A stretch of DNA of 52,830 nucleotides from an uncultured Anaerolineae bacterium (GCA_903910795.1 CAIWAX010000276.1:1-52830); one strand, 5' to 3'; shown: positions 42,959-52,393, numbered from the stretch's first letter. Notes: a model not told the origin generated them from the sequence alone. Numbers and translations: made by a program.

Positions 42959-44161
42959 ATGAACCCAACCTTTGTCAAACCACGTTACGATTCAGGCGGA
43001 TTTGCCAGCCTGCCAGGTTCCATTCAGTCCATTTTCAGCGGCGGGAAACCCTTCCCGGCGCATCAGAATGAGTATGACAACCTCATTCTGCTCTTTATCG
43101 ATGGTTTTGGTTGGCGCCACTTCGAGAAGTTCGGCGAAGCCCCTTTCCTGCAGCGCTTCGCGCGCAGCGGGTCAGTTCAAAAACTGACTTCACAATTCCC
43201 ATCCACCACATCCGGGCATGCCACCAATATTCACACCGGTTTGAACGTGGGCCAAAGCGGCATTTATGAGTGGAATTATTACGAACCGCTGCTAGATGCC
43301 ATGATCGTGCCTTTGCTCTTTTCCTTCTCCGGAACATCGGAACGCGATCAATTGAAGGCGACCGGTATTGACCCGCGGCGGCTGTATCCATCCGAAACTA
43401 TCTACTCAAAGCTAAAGGCACTTGGGGTTTCATCTACCATTTTCCAGCATCGGGAATACACGCCCTCCACCTATTCCGACCTCGTTTTTAGAGACGCGAC
43501 AGCGCGTGGGTATAAATCCCTGCCCGAAACGGTGCTAAACCTCTCGCTGGCGCTGAACGAAGCCAGAGGCCGTAATTATTTTTTCATGTATTATGACCGT
43601 ATCGATTCAGTCAGCCATGATTACGGCCCCGGCTCCGCGCAGGTGGAGGCTGAAGTGGATATGTTTATGCATGTCATGGAAAAACAGCTCGCTGAAAAAG
43701 CCCGGCCGCGCGGGAAAACCCTGTTGCTGATGACCGCTGACCACGGCCAATCAGAGGTTGATCCGGCCACCACGATTTATATCAATCGGGCTTTTCCAGA
43801 CATGGAAAAGTTTATAAAAACCAACCGCAAGGGTGACCTGCTGGTGCCGGGTGGTTCGTGCCGCGACCTGTTCTTGTACATTAAAGACGATATGCTGGAT
43901 AAAGCTCAGCAGCTTCTGGCGCAGGGCCTGGAAGGCAAGGCCGATGTGCTCAAAACGGAAGAATTGATCGAGCAGGGTTACTTTGGGCCGCAGGTTTCGG
44001 AGATTTTTCGCGGGCACGTCGGCAACCTGGTGATACTTGCCAACCGTTACGAGTCGGTCTGGTGGTACGAGAAGGGTAAGTTTGAGCAAAAGTATTATGG
44101 CCATCACGGCGGTCTGACCCCGCAGGAGATGGAAATTCCGCTACTGGGTCTTGAGCTATAA
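42959..44161 (+). CDS. Alkaline-phosphatase-fold phosphodiesterase
   Basis: 400 residues of the type I phosphodiesterase / nucleotide pyrophosphatase family. Metal-binding Asp in LLFIDGFGW, nucleophile Thr in FPSTTSGHAT, then DRIDSVSHDYGP, TADHGQSE and the final HHGGLTPQEMEIP with a metal-binding His. No signal peptide is seen, so it is probably cytoplasmic. It would hydrolyse phosphodiester or phosphonate bonds of nucleotides or lipids. The next gene starts 12 nt later. Confidence 0.88.
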   Translation: MNPTFVKPRYDSGGFASLPGSIQSIFSGGKPFPAHQNEYDNLILLFIDGFGWRHFEKFGEAPFLQRFARSGSVQKLTSQFPSTTSGHATNIHTGLNVGQSGIYEWNYYEPLLDAMIVPLLFSFSGTSERDQLKATGIDPRRLYPSETIYSKLKALGVSSTIFQHREYTPSTYSDLVFRDATARGYKSLPETVLNLSLALNEARGRNYFFMYYDRIDSVSHDYGPGSAQVEAEVDMFMHVMEKQLAEKARPRGKTLLLMTADHGQSEVDPATTIYINRAFPDMEKFIKTNRKGDLLVPGGSCRDLFLYIKDDMLDKAQQLLAQGLEGKADVLKTEELIEQGYFGPQVSEIFRGHVGNLVILANRYESVWWYEKGKFEQKYYGHHGGLTPQEMEIPLLGLEL

Positions 44162-44173
44162 AAGAGGTTCACG

Positions 44174-44692
44174 ATGATCAAAACCATCATAATTGGCAAT
44201 AGTGGGCCGACCCCTTTGGGAGATATTTGGGCGGCTTTCTCTGAGAACGGGCTGGTGGCGGTTGAATTCCCATCCTCCCAGGATGATTTCAGCTTCTGGC
44301 TGCAAGAACAGCACCACGCCAGGGTCGAATTTGCGCCTGAAGCGCTTGAAGATGTTCTGACCCAACTGCGCGAATATGCCGCCGGTCAGCGCAAGGAGTT
44401 CAGCCTGCCCATCGACTGGTCGGTGCTGCGCGAATTTCAGCGCAAAGCCCTGCGCGCCACCTTCGAAATCCCCTATGGTGAAACACGCACTTACAAGGAG
44501 ATCGCTGAGCAGATCGGGGCGCCGCGCGCCGCGCGGGCGGTGGGCCGCGCCGAGGCCACCAACCCGATGCCGTTGGTGCTGCCCTGCCACCGCGTGGTGG
44601 GCGCTGACCGCAAGCTGCACGGCTACGGCGCGGGCGCCGGCCTGGAGACAAAAACCTGGCTGCTGAAACTTGAAAGCGCGGTGAACGCTTAA
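44174..44692 (+). CDS. ogt: Methylated-DNA-protein cysteine methyltransferase
   Basis: 172 residues, normal size. The acceptor Cys138 is in PLVLPCHRVV, followed by GYGAGAGLETKTWLL. The helix-turn-helix with the arginine finger is GAPRAARAVGRA. It repairs O6-methylguanine in one suicide step. AGAGG precedes the ATG. It is probably cotranscribed with the phosphodiesterase. Confidence 0.92.
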   Translation: MIKTIIIGNSGPTPLGDIWAAFSENGLVAVEFPSSQDDFSFWLQEQHHARVEFAPEALEDVLTQLREYAAGQRKEFSLPIDWSVLREFQRKALRATFEIPYGETRTYKEIAEQIGAPRAARAVGRAEATNPMPLVLPCHRVVGADRKLHGYGAGAGLETKTWLLKLESAVNA

Positions 44693-44804
44693 TTCAACGC
44701 TTGAATATTTTGGGAACCCTCTTTGGGATGCCGGGCGGGAGTCTATGATACACTTTCGATACCGTAGTCCCAGTTCCAGCATGGGACCAAAGAAGGAGCA
44801 TTTT

Positions 44805-45677
44805 TTGCAACCCAAACACTGGACAGTCTTTATTTTGTTGGGCGCTATCTGGAGCGCGTCTTTTTTATGGATCAAGATCGCGCTGATCGAAGTTGGGCCG
44901 CTGACTCTGGTGGCCTACCGGGTCTTGTTTGGTTTGCTGACCGGGGTAGCGGTGGCCTTGATTCTGCGCGTCCCCCTGCCGCGCGATTGGAAAACGTGGC
45001 GCATCTTCATCGTGCTGGGGATTTCAAATGTTGCGGTGCCTTTCTTTTTGATTACCTGGGGCGAACAAACCATTGATTCGGCTGTAGCCTCCATCCTGAA
45101 TGCGACCGTGCCGCTCTTCACCATCCTGTTGGCGCACTTCCTTCTGCATGATGACAAAATCACTCTCCCCAAAATTACCGGTCTGTTGATTGGTTTTGGG
45201 GGCGTGGTGCTGTTGCTCAGCAAGGATCTTGCGCCGGATGCGCACAACTCGATTATCGGCCAGATGGCTGTTATTCTTGCGAGCCTGTGCTATGCTGGCA
45301 GTTATATTTATGCCCGCATGCACACGGCGGATGTGCCCGGCCAGGTGCGCGGTATGCTGCCCCTGTTTAGCGCCAGCGCCATCATGTGGGTGGCGGCTCC
45401 TGTGGCGGAATCACCGTTGATCGTTCCACATTTGCCCATCACCTGGGTGGCCCTTTTATGGTTGGGTGTGCTGGGCACCGGGCTGGCCATGATCATGCAG
45501 TATTATCTCGTTCACGAAATCGGCCCAACCCGGGCCACCCTCGTGACTTATATCTTTCCACTCGGCGGCGTAATTCTGGGCGTGATTTTCCTTCACGAAC
45601 AGCTTTCCTGGCAGTTGGCTTCGGGCGCCGTCCTGATCATCTCATCTATTGCTGTTGTAAACTGGAAGAAAAAATGA
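44805..45677 (+). CDS. EamA/DMT-family transporter
   Basis: 290 residues with ten helices in two repeats of five (EamA). GAIWSASFLWIKIAL is typical of the first repeat. The start is probably TTG at 44805, because AGGAG lies 6 nt before it. An in-frame ATG at 44781 and one at 44745 would add 8 or 20 residues with poor upstream signals. Members export amino acids or metabolites, and the substrate is unknown. It overlaps era by 4 nt. Confidence 0.85.
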   Translation: MQPKHWTVFILLGAIWSASFLWIKIALIEVGPLTLVAYRVLFGLLTGVAVALILRVPLPRDWKTWRIFIVLGISNVAVPFFLITWGEQTIDSAVASILNATVPLFTILLAHFLLHDDKITLPKITGLLIGFGGVVLLLSKDLAPDAHNSIIGQMAVILASLCYAGSYIYARMHTADVPGQVRGMLPLFSASAIMWVAAPVAESPLIVPHLPITWVALLWLGVLGTGLAMIMQYYLVHEIGPTRATLVTYIFPLGGVILGVIFLHEQLSWQLASGAVLIISSIAVVNWKKK

Positions 45678-46588
45678 CTGAAAAGAAATCTGGTTTTGTG
45701 TCCATTATTGGGCACCCGAATGTGGGTAAATCCACCCTCGTAAATGCTTTTCTCGGCCAAAAAATTGCCGCTGTAACCCCCAAGGCCCAGACCACCCGGC
45801 GCCGGCAGTTGGGAATTCTGACCACGGCCGAATATCAACTGGTTTTCCTGGATACGCCGGGTATCCATGCCCCACACCACAAGCTGGGCGATTTTTTGAA
45901 CCAGGAGGCCGAAGAGGCCATGCACGATGTGGATGTGATCTTGTGGTTGGTGGATGCATCGGACGGCCCGACCGAGGATGATCAGCGCATCGCGGCCACC
46001 CTGGCTCAGATGAAGAAGCGCGCACCGCTGGTGGTGGCGCTCAACAAAATTGACCTGATCAGCCCGGACAAAATCCCTGCCAAGCTGGCTGAGTATGCTG
46101 AACTGGTCAAGAATGCCGAATTTTATGCGTTGAGCGCCTCACGCGGCGAGGGCCGCAACGAATTGTTGGAGCTGCTGGTTGCCAAAATGCCGCTGCGCGA
46201 GCCTGAATTTGATGAAGATCAAGTCACCGATTATTATGAGCGGGAAATCGCGGCGGAATTGGTACGCGAGGCCTGCCTGATCCACTTGCGCAACGAAGTG
46301 CCACACGGCGTCAACGTGCGCATCGACGAATTTGTCGAGCGTGGGGATAAGGGCGCGCATATTGTTGCAACCGTGTTTGTCGAGCGCGATTCCCAAAAGG
46401 GTATCATGATCGGCGAAGCTGGCAGCATGCTCAAGAAGATCGGCATCACCGCCCGGCAGGAGATTGAATCGATGAGCGGGCGCAAGGTGTTTCTGGAGCT
46501 GCGCGTTAAAGTGGAAAAAGATTGGCGCGATGATGAAGCCGCCCTGCGGCGTTTCGGCTACAAGATCGAGCCCAAAAAGAAAAAATAA
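45674..46588 (+). CDS. era: GTPase Era
   Basis: 304 residues. G1 is GHPNVGKS (13-20), G3 is DTPG (60-63) and G4 is NKID (124-127). The C-terminal KH domain has MIGEAGSMLKKIGITARQEIE. Era binds the 3' end of 16S rRNA and helps assemble the small ribosomal subunit. The ATG lies within the stop region of the transporter gene (ATGA), so it is coupled to it. Confidence 0.95.
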   Translation: MTEKKSGFVSIIGHPNVGKSTLVNAFLGQKIAAVTPKAQTTRRRQLGILTTAEYQLVFLDTPGIHAPHHKLGDFLNQEAEEAMHDVDVILWLVDASDGPTEDDQRIAATLAQMKKRAPLVVALNKIDLISPDKIPAKLAEYAELVKNAEFYALSASRGEGRNELLELLVAKMPLREPEFDEDQVTDYYEREIAAELVREACLIHLRNEVPHGVNVRIDEFVERGDKGAHIVATVFVERDSQKGIMIGEAGSMLKKIGITARQEIESMSGRKVFLELRVKVEKDWRDDEAALRRFGYKIEPKKKK

Positions 46589-46608
46589 GTTCAACGGCGG
46601 AGAAGAGC

Positions 46609-47292
46609 GTGATAACCATTCTTTTTGCGCTGACAGGCCTGGCGGCCGGGTTGGAGTGCCTGGCTGTTTTCAACAGTTGGCGCGAGGTGGAGTATTTTGC
46701 CAAACCGGCTGCCATGCTGTTTTTGTTGGGCTGGCTGCTGCTGTCTGGCGGACTGGATGGCCCGCTGCTCTGGTTTGCGCTGGGGGTGGCGTTCTCCCTG
46801 GCCGGGGATGTGATTCTGCTCCTGCCGGATGAAGAGCGCTGGTTCTCGTTTGGGTTGGGCGCTTTCCTGCTGGCGCATGTGGCCTACATCCTGGGTTTTA
46901 ATTTTCCCCCGCCGCCGCTCAACGGCCTGACGTTTGGCGTGGCTTTCATGGTAATCATTTCGGTGCTGCCGCTCATCCGGCGTATCCTGCTATCCATGCG
47001 GCAAAAAGGGCTGGATGCGCTTTTGCTGCCGGTGCGGGTATATGCCACGATCATCTCGCTCGTGTTGTTTTCGGCCCTGATGACGCTTTTCAGAGTGGAC
47101 TGGCTGGCCACCCCGGCTTATCTTGTCAGCCTGGGAGCGGCCTTGTTTTTGACTTCGGATTTAACCCTGGCCTGGGGTAAGTTTATTAAGCCAGTGCGCA
47201 ACGGCGCAGCGCTGGTGATGGTGACGTATTATCTGGGACAGGTGCTGCTGGTTGCGGGGGCGGTTGGACAGTTCGGGAATATTAGTAGATAA
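46609..47292 (+). CDS. YhhN-family membrane protein (lysoplasmalogenase-like)
   Basis: 227 residues with eight membrane helices. FALGVAFSLAGDVILLLP and FLLAHVAYILGF are typical of the YhhN/TMEM86 family, which hydrolyses the vinyl ether of lysoplasmalogens. The start is GTG at 46609 with GGAG upstream. It follows era by 20 nt and may be cotranscribed. Plasmalogen chemistry would fit an anaerobe, but this is inference. Confidence 0.87.
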   Translation: MITILFALTGLAAGLECLAVFNSWREVEYFAKPAAMLFLLGWLLLSGGLDGPLLWFALGVAFSLAGDVILLLPDEERWFSFGLGAFLLAHVAYILGFNFPPPPLNGLTFGVAFMVIISVLPLIRRILLSMRQKGLDALLLPVRVYATIISLVLFSALMTLFRVDWLATPAYLVSLGAALFLTSDLTLAWGKFIKPVRNGAALVMVTYYLGQVLLVAGAVGQFGNISR

Positions 47293-47315
47293 TTCCCAAT
47301 CTGGAAGTGATACTT

Positions 47316-47359
47316 ATAAAAGAAGAGGAGCGGTCTGAAACCCGCTCCTCTTCTTTTAT
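47316..47359. terminator. Bidirectional terminator
   Basis: ATAAAAGAAGAGGAGCGG (47316-47333) pairs with its exact complement at 47342-47359. T-rich outer arms serve both strands. It separates the plus-strand era/YhhN unit from the minus-strand YitT gene, whose stop codon is inside the right arm. Confidence 0.85.
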
Positions 47360-48255
47360 TGCTTTTTGAAGGGCTGAAAACCTTCGCCCAGGGCTTCGTA
47401 CGCCGCGCCGATCACCATGAAGGCTTTCGGGTCGGCCTGGTGCACGATGGTTTTTAACATCTGGATTTCCGAACGGGTGATCACGGTATACAACACCGGC
47501 CGGTCTTTGCCGGTGTAGGCGCCGGTGCCAGCCAGGATCGTCACACCGCGTTCCATCTCGATCAGGATGTTTTGGGCTACCAGGTCAGGCTCGGAGGTGA
47601 CGATCATAGCGGTGCGTACCGTACTGGCACCTTCCATCGTGGTATCCACCACCAGACCACTGACGTATAGAGTGATAATTGCATACAGGGCTTTATCCCA
47701 ACCAAAGATGAACCCGGCGCCCAGGATCACTGCCGCGTCGGTCATCAGGTAGCTCTGTGTAATGGGGATGCCGCGGTAGTGGTTGAGGATGCGCGCCAGA
47801 ATATCGCTGCCTCCGCTGGTGCCCTGACCGCGGTACACCAGGCCGTAGCCGATGCCGGCCACCACGGCCCCGTAGAGCGAATTCAAAACCAGGTCATGAG
47901 TCAAACCAGCTTTTGGAAAAAAGGGTATTAATAGTAGCGCGTCGGTCAGGAAGGAGGTGGTGATAATTGCCACCGCGGTTCGCATGGCAAAACGCCGCCC
48001 GCCGAGATAACGCCAACCCAGCACATAACGCGGCAGATTACCGATAAAGGTCATCATGCCGATCGGCCAGCCAGTGTAGTAATTGATTAACTGCGCCACG
48101 CCGCTGACCCCGCCTGAAGCCAGCTCGGCCGGGATGAAGAAAATCCGCAGAGCCACAGCCTGCAGGATACTCCCCAGCACGATCAGCAGGTAATCATAGA
48201 TGGTTGGCCACAGTAGACCCTGGTTCAGCATCGGCCAGCGTTTCAGAAGGGTCAT
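47356..48255 (-). CDS. YitT-family membrane protein
   Basis: 299 residues with five to six membrane helices (DUF161) and a C-terminal DUF2179 domain (TGAYTGKDRPVLYTVITRSE). GGSDILARILNHYRGIP is typical. The function of the family is not settled. It overlaps the preceding dehydrogenase gene by 4 nt (ATGA), so the two form an operon. Confidence 0.9.
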   Translation of the reverse strand: MTLLKRWPMLNQGLLWPTIYDYLLIVLGSILQAVALRIFFIPAELASGGVSGVAQLINYYTGWPIGMMTFIGNLPRYVLGWRYLGGRRFAMRTAVAIITTSFLTDALLLIPFFPKAGLTHDLVLNSLYGAVVAGIGYGLVYRGQGTSGGSDILARILNHYRGIPITQSYLMTDAAVILGAGFIFGWDKALYAIITLYVSGLVVDTTMEGASTVRTAMIVTSEPDLVAQNILIEMERGVTILAGTGAYTGKDRPVLYTVITRSEIQMLKTIVHQADPKAFMVIGAAYEALGEGFQPFKKQ

Positions 48256-49145
48256 TTATTTTCCTGAAGTTTGATCCCAGCCAATAATTCGATCACGCCC
48301 ACCACGGCGGAATTATCCAGCTCGCCCATGCCCATCTGCAGCATGGCGTTGAACAGTTGCGCGTTCTCGGCGGTGGCGGGCAGGGGTACACCGTATTCAC
48401 GCGCCGTCTCCAGCACAATGTTCAAATCTTTAGCCTGCATATAAGCCTTGAAGCCCGGGCCGCGATTACCCGCGAACAAGCGCGGCGGTTTAACGTCCAG
48501 CGTCCAACACTGGGCCGCACCGCCCTTGATTGCATTCACCACTTTTTGAGGATCAACGCCCGCTTTTTGAGAGAAGACCAGCAGCTCACCCAGTGCTACC
48601 ATTTGCGCGGCCACCATGATCTGGTTGGCGGCCTTCGCCACCTGCCCGGCTCCAGCCTCGCCAACGTGTGTGACAGTCTTGCCCATGGCCAGCAAGACCG
48701 GCATCACCTTTTCCAATGCCCCGGCATCCCCGCCGACCATGATGGTCAGTGTGCCGTTCTTGGCGCCAATGTCGCCGCCGCTGACGGGGGCATCCAGGGC
48801 AAACACGCCCTCTTCAGCCAGCCGAGCCGCAAGTTGGCGGGCCGTGGCGGGTTTGATGGTGGAATTGTCCACAAAGACCAGACCCGTCCGGGCGGTTTCC
48901 AAAATGCCGTCCGGGCCGAGTACCACTTTTTCAACGTCCGGTGAATCAGGCAGGTTGGTGAAAATCACATCCACCTGGCCGGCAACTTCGGCAGGTGAAT
49001 GTGCCGCCACGGCACCCTCCGCGACCAGTTCTGCGACTGCCGCCTGGCTGCGATTGTGCACCACCACCGGGAACCCGGCTTTGAGAATATTCCTTGCGAT
49101 GGATTTCCCCATCAGACCGAGACCAATATAGCCAACTTTAAGCAT
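48252..49145 (-). CDS. 3-hydroxyisobutyrate dehydrogenase-like protein
   Basis: 297 residues from the ATG at 49145, which has GGAGGAG 8 nt upstream (an ATG at 49166 lies before this site and is unlikely). The NAD(P) motif GYIGLGLMGKSIARN is followed by DAPVSGGDIGAKNGTL and the catalytic Lys in GQVAKAANQIMVA. The family includes tartronate semialdehyde and glyoxylate/succinic semialdehyde reductases, and the substrate cannot be told. It is first in an operon with the YitT gene. Confidence 0.9.
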   Translation of the reverse strand: MLKVGYIGLGLMGKSIARNILKAGFPVVVHNRSQAAVAELVAEGAVAAHSPAEVAGQVDVIFTNLPDSPDVEKVVLGPDGILETARTGLVFVDNSTIKPATARQLAARLAEEGVFALDAPVSGGDIGAKNGTLTIMVGGDAGALEKVMPVLLAMGKTVTHVGEAGAGQVAKAANQIMVAAQMVALGELLVFSQKAGVDPQKVVNAIKGGAAQCWTLDVKPPRLFAGNRGPGFKAYMQAKDLNIVLETAREYGVPLPATAENAQLFNAMLQMGMGELDNSAVVGVIELLAGIKLQENK

Positions 49146-49282
49146 GTTCAGGCTCCTCCACGTCATTTTGGGAATGATTATACCCGCTCGGGCTAATCAA
49201 TTGTCCCGGTTGAGACCATCTGAAGAGCATTATTAAAGCTTACCACCCATATATATACCTTACAGGTTGAAATTACTTCAAT

Positions 49283-49434
49283 AGACCTCTTGCAAAAGTG
49301 ATTATGCCTGGGCGAAAACGTACCGTAGTAGCGACTACGGGCCCTGCGGGTCAGTCGCTTTTGACCCCTTTTGCATCGCACCGAACGGCTAAAGCCGTTA
49401 CTACAAGAACGTTTTTACGTTATGCAAGAGGTCT
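49283..49434. mobile_element. MITE with AGACCTCTTGCA inverted repeats
   Basis: 152 bp bounded by AGACCTCTTGCA (49283-49294) and TGCAAGAGGTCT (49423-49434), a perfect 12-bp inverted repeat. AAT flanks both sides (49280-49282 and 49435-49437), a likely 3-bp target duplication. Internal hairpins are CCGTAGT/ACTACGG and ACGGCT/AGCCGT. It encodes no protein. This type of end is common in IS5-like and related families. Confidence 0.8.
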
Positions 49435-49520
49435 AATCGCGGTCGCTTATCTTTCCACGAGTCGTTGGCCAGCCGCCGCCAAGGGTCTGTTTGATTATTT
49501 TGAGATTGTTGATTTACAAA

Positions 49521-50117
49521 TCAAACCGAAGAAACAGAAATATTTTCAGCGACTTTTTGACTATTGCAAAAGGGTTGTAACAATCCCAAAATCACCTTGG
49601 ACATATCTGCAATGGATAAACCTTTCCTGATCCTGAGCATTTCCCAGACACGGATATCCAATATAGCCTCTATTTGAGCCTTGCGGATTGGATCGCTATC
49701 TTTACCATAATTGAGGTGGGGGAAAAATAGAATATCCGTCCAACGGATATGGGCTTCCCAGCCGGCCTGAGTCAGGGGCGCAAATGCCGGATTGGTGGCA
49801 ACCTGATCGAGGTAATGGATAATAATCCTTCCATGGCTTTCATAATAATCCAGCAATTGCTGCACTGATTGTACGAGAGTCTGGCCTGGGAGATAATTTC
49901 TCGACTGATCTGCTTTTTCCAATGAGCGGGTCATACTGGCCAGAAAAAGTAATTCCTTTGTCGGAAAATGCCTGACTACTGTCTGAATTCCCATGCCGGA
50001 TTCATGCGCGATGCTGTTGAATGAGACCTTCTCGTATAATTCCCTCGAAAAGAGGCGCTCAGCAGCATCCAGGATCAAACTGGTTGCTGCTGTTTTGGTT
50101 TCCGCCCTGAGGACCAT
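49521..50117 (-). CDS. TetR-family transcriptional regulator
   Basis: 198 residues from the ATG at 50117. A TTG at 50135, overlapping the previous stop, would add 6. The helix-turn-helix is ILDAAERLFSRELYEKVSFN followed by SGMGIQTVVRHFPTKELLF. The ligand-binding domain has no recognised features. It is cotranscribed with an NAD(P)-binding protein and likely represses both from the palindrome at 50752-50780. Confidence 0.88.
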   Translation of the reverse strand: MVLRAETKTAATSLILDAAERLFSRELYEKVSFNSIAHESGMGIQTVVRHFPTKELLFLASMTRSLEKADQSRNYLPGQTLVQSVQQLLDYYESHGRIIIHYLDQVATNPAFAPLTQAGWEAHIRWTDILFFPHLNYGKDSDPIRKAQIEAILDIRVWEMLRIRKGLSIADMSKVILGLLQPFCNSQKVAENISVSSV

Positions 50118-50131
50118 CGTATAAGTCCGGT

Positions 50132-50758
50132 TCAATACCAGACTCCGATGATATCGCGATGCACACTCGGGTTTTCCATCTCCCTGAAAATTGCCAGGGC
50201 TACATCGCCAGGGGATATCGTCTTCATCCCGCCCGTAAAAACCTTTTCGGTTTTGAATTTTCCACGGGATGGCTCATCTTTAATCCACGGACAGCCAATC
50301 AGAGCCCAATCTAGGGTGCTGGCCCTGACCACCAATAATGCGCCGTCATGGTCGCGCGCGCCGTGCCCAACAGGGCTCCGCATTAAAATAGCGATGCTGA
50401 TTCTTCCTCCCAGGGTTTTTGGCATCTCGGCCGTGCCTGTGATCGCCAGATATCGCGGGGTTTTTGCTTCTTCAGCCAGCGGAACAAGGACTTTGGCTGT
50501 ATCGGTCACCAGGCTCGAGGGCTTGAGCGGGTCTGCGCCAGCTACGTTTACTACCGCATCCCACGCTCCCGAGAAGAAAGCAGTTCTCACAGAAGGAATA
50601 TCCTTGAGATCCCCGGTTTGAAAGGTTAAACCGGGATTGTTGACAGATAGCTTTTTGGGATCTCTGACAAAAGCAGTGATCTGATGGTTCGCAGCCAATG
50701 CCAGTTTTATAAATTCAGATCCGACTCGTCCAGTTGCTCCGACTAGAAATATTTTCAT
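50132..50758 (-). CDS. NAD(P)-binding atypical SDR (NmrA/YwnB-like)
   Basis: 208 residues. The dinucleotide motif MKIFLVGATGRVGSEF begins at residue 1, then TAFVRDPKKL. The catalytic Tyr-x3-Lys is absent, as in NmrA-like redox sensors and flavin-reductase-like proteins. The ATG lies inside a palindrome and has no Shine-Dalgarno. It is first in an operon with the TetR gene. It may act on a compound that the regulator senses. Confidence 0.86.
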   Translation of the reverse strand: MKIFLVGATGRVGSEFIKLALAANHQITAFVRDPKKLSVNNPGLTFQTGDLKDIPSVRTAFFSGAWDAVVNVAGADPLKPSSLVTDTAKVLVPLAEEAKTPRYLAITGTAEMPKTLGGRISIAILMRSPVGHGARDHDGALLVVRASTLDWALIGCPWIKDEPSRGKFKTEKVFTGGMKTISPGDVALAIFREMENPSVHRDIIGVWY

Positions 50759-50780
50759 GGTAATGATATTACCATGAAAA
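50752..50780. promoter_or_regulatory. 29-bp palindromic operator over the start of the NAD(P)-binding gene
   Basis: TTTTCATGGTAAT-GAT-ATTACCATGAAAA, two perfect 13-bp arms. It contains the start codon and covers the -10 of a promoter with TTGACC (50784-50789, minus strand). A TetR dimer bound here would block transcription. The TetR gene is the second gene of the same operon, so this predicts autorepression. Confidence 0.7.
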
Positions 50781-50912
50781 TACGGTCAAAGGTATCGCAT
50801 TCGTCATTAATTGGAAATCTTCTTTGGCATGACCCCAGACCAATTTACACCCGAGAAAACATAGAGCGGATCATTCCGCGATAGTGATTATGTAGAATTT
50901 ATTAGCCACCCT

Positions 50913-50957
50913 CAAAAAAAAACCTGAGCGGATTCAAAATTTAAATCCGTTCAGGTT
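50913..50957 (-). terminator. Terminator of uraA
   Basis: On the minus strand, AACCTGAACGGATT, a loop, AATCCGCTCAGGTT and then a run of T (plus strand A run from 50914). One G-U/A-C type mismatch lies in the stem. It follows the permease stop at 50996 by about 40 nt. Confidence 0.8.
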
Positions 50958-50995
50958 TGTCAAACCAGATACTATTTACGGCCTGCTCAGAGAAT

Positions 50996-52366
50996 TTACT
51001 TTCCCTCAGCAGGATTTTTAACCGCGGTCACAATCTCCTGCCAGTTCAAAATCAGGTTCAAGACAATCCCCAGCAGAGAAACGGCCACAAGACCGGGGAT
51101 AGCAAAGGAACCCACAGTTAATGTACCGGCGAAACCTTGAAGGGTCGCCATGGCATCTTTTCCGCCGGACAGGCTGGATAAATCGATGCCGCTCACAATC
51201 GGCCGGAGATATTCGACAATGATTGCCACAATCATCATGGTTCCCATGGAAGCGACCATGATCTGATTATTCTTGTGACCCATGTCTACTTTTTCAGATT
51301 GGAGTAAGTTAAACCCGGCCCAGGCGATCAAGCCAAATAGTAGACAGGTTGCCCCGCCCAGCACACCCTGCGGGATGGAAAGGATAATGGGAGATAATTT
51401 TCCAAGAAAACCAGCCAGGACCGCCAGGATGCCCGCCAGATACATCACCTTTAATGAAAACACACGTGTGATGGCAAATACGCCCATGTTTTCGCCATAG
51501 GTAACGCTGGGCGTGCCCGACCAGGAGAGCATATTGCTGATGCCATCCGCAATCAGACTTTTAGAAGTTCGCGGGATAAAATCCTGCCCAACAATCGAAG
51601 AAGTCCCTTTCAGGTGTCCAAGATGTTCCATGAGAACCGCTGTAACAGTGACAAGAATCATTGGGACAACCACTCTCATATCAAAGACCGGCATAATGAA
51701 CCTGGGCAGCACAAAAAATGGAGCAGCATAGACATCTTTCAGGTTGACCTGGCCCAAGACAAGGGCGACCAGATAACCTGTCGCAATGGAGAGCAAAATT
51801 GGCAGCGCGCTGATAACGGAGCCACTGCGGAATTTGGTGGCAAAGATCACACCCAGCGTAAAGGTGATCAAGGCTAACAAAGGATTGTTAGCCGCTTCAC
51901 CCCAGGCAACAGGCGCCAGAAGTAAACCGATCGAAATGACCACCATCGCTAAAATGCTGGGCGGCATAAGAATATTGATCCACCGCCAACCGATCAGCCT
52001 GACCAACAATCCAACCACAATAGTCGTCAACCCCGCGGCAATAATACCGCCGCCGACCATGCCCTGATTACCCCATGAAGAGGTCATTACAAACGAAATC
52101 GGGGCAATATAACTGAAACTTGTCCCCATATAAGCCGGCACGCCAGTGATAGCGCTGTAAACGATGGTGCCTATCCCGGAAGTAAAAAGCGCCATGGATG
52201 GATCCAGGTGCATAAGCACAGGCCCAACAATATTCGCGCCGCTTGCAGTAAGCAGATGCTGGAAAGCCTGCCACAAAGACCGCCAGAACCCCATAGTTTC
52301 TTCTGGCATTACCTCAACGGTTTTCGATGTATTTTGTCCCCAAATCCCTTTCAAAAACTCAATCAT
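50996..52366 (-). CDS. uraA: Uracil/xanthine permease (NCS2 family)
   Basis: 456 residues from the ATG at 52366, which is 7 nt after AAGGAG (an ATG at 52372 is too close to it). Fourteen membrane helices are expected. YGENMGVFAITRVF is the UraA signature, with the substrate-binding Glu of the family. SGIGTIVYSAITG and VPAYMGTSFSYIAP are also typical. It imports uracil or a related base with protons. The leader is structured and a terminator follows the gene. No nucleotide-metabolism neighbours are visible. Confidence 0.9.
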   Translation of the reverse strand: MIEFLKGIWGQNTSKTVEVMPEETMGFWRSLWQAFQHLLTASGANIVGPVLMHLDPSMALFTSGIGTIVYSAITGVPAYMGTSFSYIAPISFVMTSSWGNQGMVGGGIIAAGLTTIVVGLLVRLIGWRWINILMPPSILAMVVISIGLLLAPVAWGEAANNPLLALITFTLGVIFATKFRSGSVISALPILLSIATGYLVALVLGQVNLKDVYAAPFFVLPRFIMPVFDMRVVVPMILVTVTAVLMEHLGHLKGTSSIVGQDFIPRTSKSLIADGISNMLSWSGTPSVTYGENMGVFAITRVFSLKVMYLAGILAVLAGFLGKLSPIILSIPQGVLGGATCLLFGLIAWAGFNLLQSEKVDMGHKNNQIMVASMGTMMIVAIIVEYLRPIVSGIDLSSLSGGKDAMATLQGFAGTLTVGSFAIPGLVAVSLLGIVLNLILNWQEIVTAVKNPAEGK

Positions 52367-52393
52367 AAACATTCTCCTTAAAAAATATGGTTT

